NCBI GenBank assembly: GCA_965250025.1
Contig: OZ252283.1
Location: 372,001-436,000, forward strand
Length of the DNA: 64,000 bases
Origin: CBDDLD01 sp965250025
Lineage (GTDB): Bacteria > Bacteroidota > Bacteroidia > Flavobacteriales > Flavobacteriaceae
Direction: 5' to 3'
In this document: positions 16,559 to 24,792 of the stretch, piece after piece
Layout: the number at the start of each line of letters is the position of its first letter
Numbering within the stretch: position 1 is the stretch's first letter
Made by a program: the position numbers and the translations under genes
The notes under the pieces: generated by a model
Seen by the model: only the letters and a program-made list of their open reading frames with translations
What the model was told of the DNA's origin: nothing
Databases searched by the model: none

Positions 16559-17482
16559 ATGCTCATAGAAGTTCAGCAACGGATTAAACCGTATATTCAC
16601 AGAACACCTGTGTTAACATCAGAGTTGTTGAATGAAATTTCGGGTGTAAATCTGTATTTTAAATGTGAGAATTTCCAGAAAATGGGTGCTTTTAAAATGA
16701 GAGGCGCGGCAAATGCCATTTTATCCTTGTCAGAAGAAGCGCGTTCAAAAGGTGTGGTAACACATTCCTCAGGCAATTTTGCGCAAGCCGTATCATTAGC
16801 TGCCAATAAACTGAATGTAAAAGCATACATAGTAATGCCTGAGAATGCCCCGCAGGTCAAAAAAGATGCTGTAAAAACATACAAAGGCGAAATTATAGAA
16901 TGTGAATCTACTCCAGAGGCCAGAGCAACTAAAGCAGAAGAAATAAGAAAAGAAAAAGGCGCATCATTTTTACATCCATCCAATCAGGATGAAGTCATTT
17001 ATGGTCAGGGAACAGCAGCAATAGAGCTTTTAGAAGACCATCCAAATTTAGATTACATATTTACCCCGGTTGGAGGTGGTGGTTTAATAGCAGGAAGTGC
17101 CTTAGCAGCAGAGTTTTTTTCTGAGCATTGTAAAGTGATAGGAGGCGAACCAATGGCTGCTGATGATGCTTACCGGTCATTATTATCAGGAAAGATAGAA
17201 ACAAACAAATACTTTACAACCATAGCAGATGGATTAAGAACCCATCTGGGAAACCGTAATTTTCCCATAATACAAAAATATGTGGAGAAGATTATTAGAG
17301 TTGAAGAAGATGAAATTATAAATGCCATGAAGCTGATATGGGAACGTATGAAAATAGTTGTAGAGCCATCATGCGCAGTTCCGTTTGCTGCATTATTGAA
17401 AAATAAAGAGGAATATAAAAGTAAAAATATCGGGATCATTTTATCGGGAGGGAATGTTGATGTAACAAACCTGCCATTTTAA
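16559..17482 (+). CDS. Threonine/serine dehydratase-like PLP enzyme inside the paa operon
   Basis: A protein of about 307 residues with the fold-type II PLP core: the lysine in MGAFKMRGA, the substrate loop SSGNFAQA and the phosphate-binding loop PVGGGGLIAG. It lacks the C-terminal ACT-like domain of biosynthetic IlvA and so resembles catabolic threonine dehydratase or serine racemase. A TTG at 16547 immediately after the paaG stop is an alternative start giving four more residues. Its product from threonine, 2-oxobutanoate, would be a possible substrate of the oxoacid dehydrogenase encoded downstream. Its place between paaG and paaH implies co-expression. Confidence 0.82.
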   Translation: MLIEVQQRIKPYIHRTPVLTSELLNEISGVNLYFKCENFQKMGAFKMRGAANAILSLSEEARSKGVVTHSSGNFAQAVSLAANKLNVKAYIVMPENAPQVKKDAVKTYKGEIIECESTPEARATKAEEIRKEKGASFLHPSNQDEVIYGQGTAAIELLEDHPNLDYIFTPVGGGGLIAGSALAAEFFSEHCKVIGGEPMAADDAYRSLLSGKIETNKYFTTIADGLRTHLGNRNFPIIQKYVEKIIRVEEDEIINAMKLIWERMKIVVEPSCAVPFAALLKNKEEYKSKNIGIILSGGNVDVTNLPF

Positions 17483-17534
17483 TTAAAGATAGAAGATTGC
17501 CGAAGTATAAATTTAGAACTATAGTTTAATAGAA

Positions 17535-18746
17535 GTGAAAGCAAATCAACAATTGCAAATCCACAACGTTGGAATCATAGGGTCAGGAACCATGGGGAGT
17601 GGTATAGCCCAAGTAGCCGCAACATCAGGTTGTCAGGTGAAACTATACGACACCAATAAAGCCGCTTTAGAAAAAGCGGAAATGAATTTAAATAAGATTC
17701 TTAATCGACTGGTTGAAAAAGGAAGGATTGACGGTCAGGAAAAATTGAGAATTCAAGGTAATATAACATATGTAGATCATTTAAAAGATCTGTCAGATTC
17801 TGACTTAACTATTGAAGCTATTATTGAAAGTCTGGAAGTCAAACAAAAAGTATTTTCAGAATTAGAGACATATGTATCGAACAATTGTATAATAGCTTCA
17901 AATACATCAAGTTTATCTGTAGCTTCAATAGCAGCGTCACTCAATCAACCGGAACGTTGTATAGGTATTCACTTTTTCAATCCGGCGCCATTAATGAAAT
18001 TGGTTGAGGTTATACCTGCCATACAAACCTCAAAAGATGTGATTGATACTTCGGTAAAAGTCATTTCAAATTGGAAGAAAACAGTAGCAGTAGCAAAAGA
18101 TACTCCCGGATTTATTGTTAACCGTGTAGCCAGGCCATTTTATGGAGAAGCCTTAAGAATTTATGAGGAAGGTATTGCTGATTTTGCAACCATAGACTGG
18201 AGTTTGAAAACACTCGGGGGATTCAGAATGGGACCTTTTGAACTCATGGACTTTATTGGAAATGATGTCAATTATACGGTGACAGAAACCGTATTTACAG
18301 CGTTTTATTTCGATCCCAGATACAAGCCGTCTTTTACGCAAAAGCGGTTATCTGAAGCAGGCTATTTAGGCCGTAAAACAGGAAAGGGGTATTATGAATA
18401 CGACGAAAGCGGACAACGTGTTGTTCCAAATGATTTTGTCGTACCAAGCGAAGCAAAGGAATCTCACCAATTAGCAGAAAAAATATTCAACAGAGTACTT
18501 GTCATGCTTATTAATGAGGCAGCAGATGCTCTGTTCTTAAATATAGCCTCTGCAGAAGATATAGATAATGCGATGACCAAAGGCGTAAATTATCCGAAAG
18601 GCTTATTGGCTTGGGCCGATGAGAAAGGGATAGATTGGTGTGTAAAAACATTAGATAAACTATATAATGAATACCATGAAGACCGATACAGATGTAGTCC
18701 GTTATTGCGAAAAATGAATAAAGAGGGACAAACATTTTTTAAGTAA
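17535..18746 (+). CDS. paaH: PaaH, 3-hydroxyadipyl-CoA dehydrogenase
   Basis: A 403-residue NAD-dependent 3-hydroxyacyl-CoA dehydrogenase. The N-terminal Rossmann motif is GIIGSGTMGSGIA, with the catalytic His region GIHFFNPAPLMKLVE, and two C-terminal 3HCDH helical domains follow (TPGFIVNRVARPF ... GRKTGKGYYEY, then NEAADALFLNIAS). The start is GTG at 17535; the next in-frame ATG would cut the nucleotide-binding motif. E. coli PaaH is longer (475), so this is a compact form. It acts after the hydratase in the lower part of the pathway. Confidence 0.9.
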   Translation: MKANQQLQIHNVGIIGSGTMGSGIAQVAATSGCQVKLYDTNKAALEKAEMNLNKILNRLVEKGRIDGQEKLRIQGNITYVDHLKDLSDSDLTIEAIIESLEVKQKVFSELETYVSNNCIIASNTSSLSVASIAASLNQPERCIGIHFFNPAPLMKLVEVIPAIQTSKDVIDTSVKVISNWKKTVAVAKDTPGFIVNRVARPFYGEALRIYEEGIADFATIDWSLKTLGGFRMGPFELMDFIGNDVNYTVTETVFTAFYFDPRYKPSFTQKRLSEAGYLGRKTGKGYYEYDESGQRVVPNDFVVPSEAKESHQLAEKIFNRVLVMLINEAADALFLNIASAEDIDNAMTKGVNYPKGLLAWADEKGIDWCVKTLDKLYNEYHEDRYRCSPLLRKMNKEGQTFFK

Positions 18747-18747
18747 C

Positions 18748-18812
18748 ATCATTCCGAACGAAGTGAGGGAATCTCATCAAAAGATTTTCGAGTTCTTTGT
18801 CTTTGTAATGAT
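18748..18812. repeat. Dispersed palindromic element, copy 1
   Basis: An element with ends ATCATT/AATGAT containing CATTCCGAACGAAGTGAGGG and AATCTCAT. It shares CATTCCGAACGA and GGAATCTCAT with the copy at 44701. It fills the paaH-paaI gap, one of few large gaps in the operon. It is probably a non-autonomous repeat, not a gene. Confidence 0.7.
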
Positions 18813-18821
18813 AAATAGAAT

Positions 18822-19232
18822 ATGAAAGGAGAACAAATTCCATATAAAATGCTTTCACTTGATGCCTATAGTCAATGGCTGGGTATAAAAATACTAGAAT
18901 GCGAACTGGGAAGGTGTAAAGTAGCAATGACCATTAGAAAAGATATGCTCAATAGTATGAACTATGCGCATGGAGGAATCAGTTATTCATTAGCAGATAC
19001 TGCTTTTGGATTTGCTGCTAATACACATGGTAGATATGCGGTGTCCATTGAGACTAGTATCAACCATATAGAAGCATTGGAAGAAGGCGACTATTTGGTA
19101 GCAGAATCAATTATAGAAAAAGTAAATAACAAACTGGGCTTTAATATCATTGAAGTCAAACGAGGTGATGAATTAGTTGCCTTATTTAAAGGTGTGGTAT
19201 ATAGAACACATAAAGAATGGAAAGAAGAGTAA
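18822..19232 (+). CDS. paaI: PaaI-type hotdog thioesterase
   Basis: A 136-residue hotdog-fold thioesterase with the PaaI motif NYAHGGISYSLADTAFG (H50, catalytic Asp59). In the paa pathway this enzyme hydrolyses ring-hydroxylated phenylacetyl-CoA and stalled CoA esters, freeing CoA and protecting the cell. A palindromic element separates it from paaH. Confidence 0.9.
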   Translation: MKGEQIPYKMLSLDAYSQWLGIKILECELGRCKVAMTIRKDMLNSMNYAHGGISYSLADTAFGFAANTHGRYAVSIETSINHIEALEEGDYLVAESIIEKVNNKLGFNIIEVKRGDELVALFKGVVYRTHKEWKEE

Positions 19233-19308
19233 ATATAAAACCGAAAAATCTAAAATGATAAAGTATTGAATTTTTGACTTTTACATTTTTCATCTAATAT
19301 TTTAAATT

Positions 19309-20517
19309 TTGAAAGACGCATATATAATAGATGGTATAAGAACACCAATAGGAAATTATAAAGGTACTTTATCGGCAGTAAGAACAGATGATTTAGGCGC
19401 CATAGTGATTGCTGAAATATTGAAACGCAATCCGGGAATTCCGAAAGAAGCCTATGATGATGTTATTATGGGATGTGCTAATCAGGCAGGAGAAGATAAT
19501 CGCAATGTGGCAAGAATGTCGGCATTATTGGCAGGATTACCGTATTCAGTACCTGGAGAAACCGTAAACCGTTTATGCAGTTCGGGATTGTCGGCCATAA
19601 TACACGCCAATCGAGCTATTAAATCGGGAGACGGGGACCTGTTCATTTCAGGAGGTGTAGAGAATATGACCCGTGGGCCATACGTCATTGCAAAACCATC
19701 ATCAGCCTTTGGGAACGATTCAAAAATGTACGACTCTAGTTTCGGGTGGCGGTTTGTCAATCCGAAAATGCATGAAATGTATGGTACGGATGGTATGGGA
19801 GTAACCGCTGAGAATCTCGTCGAAAAATATAATATTTCGAGAGAAGACCAAGATAAATTTGCCTATTGGAGTCAAATGAAAGCTTCAAAAGCACAAGATA
19901 ACGGGCGATTGGCTAAAGAAATAGTAACTGTAGAAATACCACAGCGTAAAAAAGATCCGATACAGTTTTCTAAAGATGAGTTTGTAAAACCATCAACATC
20001 ACCTGAAGTATTAGGAAAATTAAGACCAGCATTTAAGAGAGAAGGGGGAAGCGTTACAGCAGGAAACTCATCAGGATTAAATGATGGTGCAGCGGCAACA
20101 ATTATAGCTTCTGAAGATGCCGTGAAGCAATACAATCTAAAACCTTTAGCGCGTATTGTAAGCTCTGCGGTTGTAGGTGTAGAACCAAGGATCATGGGAA
20201 TTGGACCAGTACAAGCTTCAAATAAAGCCCTTGAAAAGGCAGGGTTGACTATGGACGATATAGATATTATAGAACTCAATGAAGCCTTTGCGGCTCAAGC
20301 TTTAGCATGTACAAGAGCCTGGGGCTTAGCTGATGATGATCCACGACTGAATCCTAATGGCGGATCAATAGCTATTGGACATCCATTAGGGGTTACAGGA
20401 ACACGTATAGCCTATTCAGCAGCATTAGAATTGCACGAACAGCAAAAGCAATATGCCTTGATTACGATGTGTGTAGGTGTAGGACAAGGTTATGCAGCAA
20501 TAATCGAACGCGTATAA
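19309..20517 (+). CDS. paaJ: PaaJ, 3-oxoadipyl-CoA thiolase
   Basis: A 402-residue thiolase that cleaves 3-oxoadipyl-CoA to acetyl-CoA and succinyl-CoA and also acts on the dehydro-suberyl intermediate in E. coli. The nucleophile Cys90 is in NRLCSSGLSAI; later motifs are NEAFAAQA, the catalytic His in IAIGHPLGVTGTR and the second Cys in MCVGVGQG. The start is the TTG at 19309, giving the family N-terminus MKDAYIIDGIRTPIG. The next gene begins one base after the stop. Confidence 0.92.
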   Translation: MKDAYIIDGIRTPIGNYKGTLSAVRTDDLGAIVIAEILKRNPGIPKEAYDDVIMGCANQAGEDNRNVARMSALLAGLPYSVPGETVNRLCSSGLSAIIHANRAIKSGDGDLFISGGVENMTRGPYVIAKPSSAFGNDSKMYDSSFGWRFVNPKMHEMYGTDGMGVTAENLVEKYNISREDQDKFAYWSQMKASKAQDNGRLAKEIVTVEIPQRKKDPIQFSKDEFVKPSTSPEVLGKLRPAFKREGGSVTAGNSSGLNDGAAATIIASEDAVKQYNLKPLARIVSSAVVGVEPRIMGIGPVQASNKALEKAGLTMDDIDIIELNEAFAAQALACTRAWGLADDDPRLNPNGGSIAIGHPLGVTGTRIAYSAALELHEQQKQYALITMCVGVGQGYAAIIERV

Positions 20518-20518
20518 T

Positions 20519-21121
20519 ATGAAAATACTAGTAATAGGAGGGCAAGGAACCATCGGTAAAAAAGTAAGCGAACGCCTGTCTCAAAAACATGATGTGATAA
20601 TAGCAGGGCGAAATTCTGGAGATGTAGCTGTAGATTTTTCAGAGTCCACATCTATAAAAACCATGTTCGAGACTGTTGGGAAATTAGATGCTATTGTTGC
20701 TATTGCAGGAGATGCTAAATGGGATAAGTTAGATAATCTGACAGAAGAAGATTTTTATATAGGTATACGTAGTAAACTTATGGGGCAAGTCAATACTGTA
20801 AGGATAGGAAAACACTATTTGAACCCTAATGGATCCATTACACTATCTACAGGAATTTTAGCAGATGATCCGGTAGATATGACCACAAGTGCAGCTTTAG
20901 TAAATGGTGCAATTAATAGCTTTGTTAAAGCAGTAGCTTTAGAGCTAAAAGATGGAAAACGCATTAATGTGGTGTGTTCAGACTTGGTAGAAGATTCTTT
21001 TGATAAGTATAAAGACTATTTTCCCGGAAATACTCCAGTGCCAATGCGTAAAATAGTAGATGGTTATGTGAAATCTATTGAAGGGAAAATTACAGGAAGA
21101 GTTTTAAGAATAATGGCATAA
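20519..21121 (+). CDS. SDR-fold protein lacking the catalytic Tyr and Lys (Lin1944-like)
   Basis: A 200-residue short-chain dehydrogenase fold with glycine motif GGQGTIGKKV. The segment that normally carries YxxxK reads TTSAALVNGAINSFVKA, with Ala at the Tyr position (A125) and Asn at the Lys position (N129). This matches the SDR subgroup typified by Listeria Lin1944, which keeps the nucleotide site without the standard active site and has no known function. It is tightly packed between paaJ and paaZ, so a role in the pathway, perhaps binding a CoA or nucleotide ligand, is plausible. Confidence 0.75.
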   Translation: MKILVIGGQGTIGKKVSERLSQKHDVIIAGRNSGDVAVDFSESTSIKTMFETVGKLDAIVAIAGDAKWDKLDNLTEEDFYIGIRSKLMGQVNTVRIGKHYLNPNGSITLSTGILADDPVDMTTSAALVNGAINSFVKAVALELKDGKRINVVCSDLVEDSFDKYKDYFPGNTPVPMRKIVDGYVKSIEGKITGRVLRIMA

Positions 21122-21130
21122 TAAGTTATT

Positions 21131-23629
21131 ATGGAAAAAATACAACATTACGTTCAAGGTCAATGGACCTCAGGAAAAGAAGAAGGAACACCAGTTTATG
21201 ATGCCGTCACAGGTGAAGCATTCGCAAGTGTCGCTATTGAAGGTTTAGACATACCCGAAATTTTAAATTACGGCAGAACTAAAGGTGGAGAACAACTCCG
21301 TAAAATGACATTTCAAGAGCGAGGCAATATGCTCAAGAAATTAGCATTGTACCTCACTAAAAGAAAAGATGCATTTTATGAGATAAGCTACAGAACAGGA
21401 GCAACTAAGATTGATAGTTGGATAGATATAGAAGGTGGATTCGGAAATTTGTTTGCCAATGCGTCACTCAGAAAGTTATTTCCAAATCAATCCTATCATG
21501 TTGAGGGCGATCCTGTAGATTTATCGAGGGGCGGTCGATTTATGGCTCATCATATTATGGTACCAAAAAGAGGGGTAGCCATACATGTTAACGCTTTCAA
21601 TTTTCCGGTGTGGGGGATGCTAGAAAAGTGTGCAGTCAACTGGATGGCAGGGATGCCAGCAGTAGTATTACCGGCACCATCATCATCGTATTTGGCAGAA
21701 GCTGTAGCCAGAGAGATTATAAATTCAGGAATACTGCCCGAAGGTGCACTGCAAATTATTAACGGTACGATAAAAACCATTTTTGATACGGTAGAATCGC
21801 AAGATGTGATCACTTTTACAGGGTCTGCAGCAACCGGACGTTTATTAAAAGCGCATCCAAGAATAATTCAGGAAGCGGTACCATTTACCATGGAAGCCGA
21901 CTCATTAAATGCATCAATTTTAGGAGAAGATGCTGTTCCGGGGACACCGGAGTTTGATCTGTTTATCAAAGAGGTTAGAAAGGAAATGACTGTAAAAGCA
22001 GGTCAGAAATGTACTGCAATACGACGTATTATAGTGCCTGAAAATTTAGTTGAAGATGTACAGATAGCATTAGGAAAAGCATTAGATAAAGTAACTATTG
22101 GAGATCCAAGATTAAAGGAAGTAAGGATGGGATCTCTGGTAAGTCGCCAACAAGTAGAAGCAGTTAAAGATTCGGTAAATGATTTAGCCAAAGAGGCACA
22201 AATTGTATATGGCGATTTAGATAAGATCGAAACCATAGGAGCAGACGCCAAAAAAGGTGCATTCATAAGTCCGATCCTATTAAGAGCAGATCACCCATTT
22301 CAAAGTAATATTATTCATGAACGTGAAGCATTTGGACCGGTAAGTACAATCATGCCATATAAAGACTTGAACGAAGCTATTGAGTTGGCACAGATGGGTA
22401 AAGGTTCGTTAGTGTCCTCTATAACAACTTATAATGATAGTATCGCCAAAGAGTATGTGATTAATGCCGCAAGTCATCATGGTCGTATTTTGGTATTAAA
22501 TCGCGAAAATGCTAAAGAAAGTACGGGTCATGGGTCACCGCTCCCATATTTAGTACATGGAGGACCTGGAAGAGCTGGAGGCGGAGAAGAAATGGGAGGT
22601 ATGCGTGGTATAAAACACTATTTACAGCGCACTGCCATACAAGGGTCACCAACTACAATAACAGAGATTACAGGCATATATCAGCAAAATGCAAAATATA
22701 AAGATGCACCACAGCATCCATTTAAATATTATTGGGAAGATATCCAGCCGGGAATGTCATTAAAGACACACAAACGTACATTCACAGATACCGACATTAT
22801 CAATTTTGCTAATCTTACCTGGGACCATTTCTATGCGCATACCGATATTACGTCATTGGATGGAAGTATTTTCGAAAAACGTACAGCCCATGGTTATTTT
22901 ATCATTTCAGCCGCAGCTGGATTATTTGTGTATCCGAATAAAGGGCCTGTGGCTGCTAATTATGGGTTAGAAGAATGTCGGTTCTTAAGGCCGCTGTATC
23001 ATAACGATACAGTGTATGTGCGATTAACCTGTAAGCAAAAAATAGATCGCGATGTTGCCAGTGCCGAGCATCCGAGTGGTATTGTAAAGTGGTACGTTGA
23101 GGTTTTTGACGCCGAAGATGAATTGGTCGCCATAGCCACGATACTAACAATGGTTCAGAAAAAGCAAGAGACTTTTGCTGAAATGACGGATGCCAAAATT
23201 CAGGAGTGTCTAAATAAACTCACTGCTGATACGAAGCCTCTATGGGGGAAAATGACAGCGCAACACATGTTAGAACATTTAGAATACACCTATAGAATTG
23301 CTTCAGGAGAGATTCAGGATTTTGAGATTAAGACCCCTGAAAAAATACTAGAAAAAGTGCATAATACACTTTATAATTACGATAAGATGCCAAGGAATCA
23401 CATGTTTCCTTTAGCAGAAGAATCAGAAATTGAGAGATTAAAACATGAAACGTTAGAAGACGCCAAGGCTGGTTTTTTAGAAGTAAGAGAGGCATATCTT
23501 GAATTTTTTAAAACACATCCTGAAGTCAAAACAAAAAATGCTGTTTTTGGAGAACTAAATCGATATGAATGGTACCTTCTGGAACGTAAGCATTTGAATC
23601 ATCATTTCGAGCAGTTCAATTTGTTGTAA
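21131..23629 (+). CDS. paaZ: PaaZ, oxepin-CoA hydrolase/aldehyde dehydrogenase with an added C-terminal DUF1569 (DinB-like) domain
   Basis: An 832-residue protein, about 150 longer than E. coli PaaZ (681). The aldehyde dehydrogenase domain (about 1-515) has catalytic Cys294 (GQKCTAIRR) and Glu in TMEADSLNA. The MaoC-like hydratase domain (about 528-675) has its acid/base pair in TWDHFYAH. The third domain (about 680-832) has WGKMTAQHMLEHLEY, NAVFGELNRYEWYLLERKH and LNHHFEQF, the His-rich pattern of DUF1569 in the DinB/thiol-transferase-like superfamily. The first two domains open the oxepin ring and oxidise the reactive aldehyde. The last codons and stop form one arm of a perfect 22-bp hairpin. 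Confidence 0.9.
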   Translation: MEKIQHYVQGQWTSGKEEGTPVYDAVTGEAFASVAIEGLDIPEILNYGRTKGGEQLRKMTFQERGNMLKKLALYLTKRKDAFYEISYRTGATKIDSWIDIEGGFGNLFANASLRKLFPNQSYHVEGDPVDLSRGGRFMAHHIMVPKRGVAIHVNAFNFPVWGMLEKCAVNWMAGMPAVVLPAPSSSYLAEAVAREIINSGILPEGALQIINGTIKTIFDTVESQDVITFTGSAATGRLLKAHPRIIQEAVPFTMEADSLNASILGEDAVPGTPEFDLFIKEVRKEMTVKAGQKCTAIRRIIVPENLVEDVQIALGKALDKVTIGDPRLKEVRMGSLVSRQQVEAVKDSVNDLAKEAQIVYGDLDKIETIGADAKKGAFISPILLRADHPFQSNIIHEREAFGPVSTIMPYKDLNEAIELAQMGKGSLVSSITTYNDSIAKEYVINAASHHGRILVLNRENAKESTGHGSPLPYLVHGGPGRAGGGEEMGGMRGIKHYLQRTAIQGSPTTITEITGIYQQNAKYKDAPQHPFKYYWEDIQPGMSLKTHKRTFTDTDIINFANLTWDHFYAHTDITSLDGSIFEKRTAHGYFIISAAAGLFVYPNKGPVAANYGLEECRFLRPLYHNDTVYVRLTCKQKIDRDVASAEHPSGIVKWYVEVFDAEDELVAIATILTMVQKKQETFAEMTDAKIQECLNKLTADTKPLWGKMTAQHMLEHLEYTYRIASGEIQDFEIKTPEKILEKVHNTLYNYDKMPRNHMFPLAEESEIERLKHETLEDAKAGFLEVREAYLEFFKTHPEVKTKNAVFGELNRYEWYLLERKHLNHHFEQFNLL

Positions 23630-23649
23630 CAAATTGAACTGCTCGAAAT
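23604..23649. terminator. Perfect 22-bp hairpin over the paaZ stop codon
   Basis: Left arm 23604-23625, right arm 23628-23649, two-base loop. The left arm encodes the PaaZ C-terminus (residues HFEQFNLL). No T-tract follows, so it may be an attenuator, an mRNA-stabilising structure or an insertion scar rather than a simple terminator. Confidence 0.6.
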
Positions 23650-23666
23650 TTCCATGTAAATGGGAA
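23649..23666. repeat. 18-nt palindrome, left flank of the GIY-YIG unit
   Basis: TTTCCATGTAAATGGGAA, pattern TTTCC-N8-GGRAA. It parallels the 18-nt palindrome on the other side of the GIY-YIG gene at 23998. Confidence 0.55.
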
Positions 23667-23688
23667 TCTAAAAAATGAGAGCTTTATT

Positions 23689-23985
23689 TTGAAATACTGT
23701 GTTTATATTATTACGAATAAAAAAAATGGCGTTTTATACATAGGAAAAACAAAAAGATTAAGAACAAGAATATACCAACATAAAACCAAAGTTCACCCAA
23801 ATGCATTTTCCGCAAGATATAATTTAAGAATGCTTGTATATTTTGAAGAATTTAAAAGTGAAAACGATGCGAGGTTAAGAGAAAAAAGAATGAAGAAATG
23901 GAACAGAGCTTGGAAAATAGAATTAATAGAACAATCTAATCCCAATTGGAAAGATTTGTATGAAGATTTAAAGTTTAAAGTATAA
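23689..23985 (+). CDS. Small GIY-YIG nuclease-domain protein
   Basis: A 98-residue protein consisting only of a GIY-YIG (URI/UPF0213-like) domain: the first strand YCVYIITN, then VLYIGKTKRLRTRIYQH with the catalytic Arg region, and a C-terminal Glu in EKRMKKWNRAWK. The start is TTG at 23689; an ATG frame at 23676 ends at once. It interrupts an otherwise compact metabolic operon, has an AT- and Lys-rich composition, and is bracketed by two similar 18-nt palindromes. It is more likely a mobile or selfish nuclease than a pathway enzyme. Confidence 0.85.
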   Translation: MKYCVYIITNKKNGVLYIGKTKRLRTRIYQHKTKVHPNAFSARYNLRMLVYFEEFKSENDARLREKRMKKWNRAWKIELIEQSNPNWKDLYEDLKFKV

Positions 23986-23997
23986 CAATTAAAAGGG

Positions 23998-24015
23998 TTT
24001 CCGCTATAGCGGAAA
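23998..24015. repeat. 18-nt perfect palindrome, right flank of the GIY-YIG unit
   Basis: TTTCCGCTATAGCGGAAA, perfectly self-complementary, 9 nt before the next gene's ATG. It shares TTTCC-N8-GGRAA with the left-flank palindrome at 23649. Confidence 0.65.
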
Positions 24016-24023
24016 GTAAACAC

Positions 24024-24776
24024 ATGAGCGAACCATACGTAAAACAAACCATAGAGAACGAAGTTGCATACATCGAATTTTTTCACCCGGCACATAACTC
24101 ATTGCCAGGTGATATACTTGCGAAATTGGCCAATACGATTACTGAAGCCGGACAAAATGATGGCATAAAAGTCATCGTTTTAAAAAGTGGAGGAGATCGA
24201 ACCTTCTGTGCAGGTGCAAGCTTTAAAGAACTTATAAATATTAATGATGCTGAGACCGGTAGGGTATTTTTCTCAGGATTTGCCAATGTTATTAACGCCA
24301 TGCGTAAATGTCCTAAATTCATCATTGGGCGTGTACAGGGAAAAACTGTTGGCGGTGGTGTAGGATTAGCTTCAGCAACAGACTATTGTATGGCTACTAA
24401 ATATGCTGCTATAAAACTAAGTGAGCTTAATGTAGGTATTGGGCCATTTGTAGTAGGACCAGCGGTAGAACGAAAACTGGGATTAAGTGGTATGTCGCAA
24501 ATAGCCATAGATGCCAATAGTTTCTATTCAGCCGAATGGGCAAAGCAAAAAGGCTTATTTACACAAGTATATGAATCTACAGAAGCGCTGGATGAAGCCA
24601 TAAAAGCATTTGCAGAAAACCTATGCAATTATAATACGGAAGCCATGAAAGAAATGAAAACCGTATTCTGGAAAGGCACTGAAGATTGGGATGAGTTATT
24701 GGCAGAACGTGCTCAGATCAGTGGACGGTTGGTGTTGTCTGAATTTACCAAAGAAAAATTAAAAGGGTTCAAGTAA
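24024..24776 (+). CDS. Enoyl-CoA hydratase/isomerase-family protein, candidate for the PaaF step
   Basis: A 250-residue crotonase-fold enzyme. The oxyanion segments FCAGASFKEL and GKTVGGGVGLA are present. Of the two catalytic Glu of enoyl-CoA hydratases, the second is kept (E134 in LSELNVG) and the first is Gly114. Since no other hydratase for 2,3-dehydroadipyl-CoA is visible in the operon, it probably fills the PaaF role, but the missing Glu makes an isomerase or other crotonase reaction possible. Confidence 0.72.
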   Translation: MSEPYVKQTIENEVAYIEFFHPAHNSLPGDILAKLANTITEAGQNDGIKVIVLKSGGDRTFCAGASFKELININDAETGRVFFSGFANVINAMRKCPKFIIGRVQGKTVGGGVGLASATDYCMATKYAAIKLSELNVGIGPFVVGPAVERKLGLSGMSQIAIDANSFYSAEWAKQKGLFTQVYESTEALDEAIKAFAENLCNYNTEAMKEMKTVFWKGTEDWDELLAERAQISGRLVLSEFTKEKLKGFK

Positions 24777-24792
24777 GTTAATAATAAAAAAA

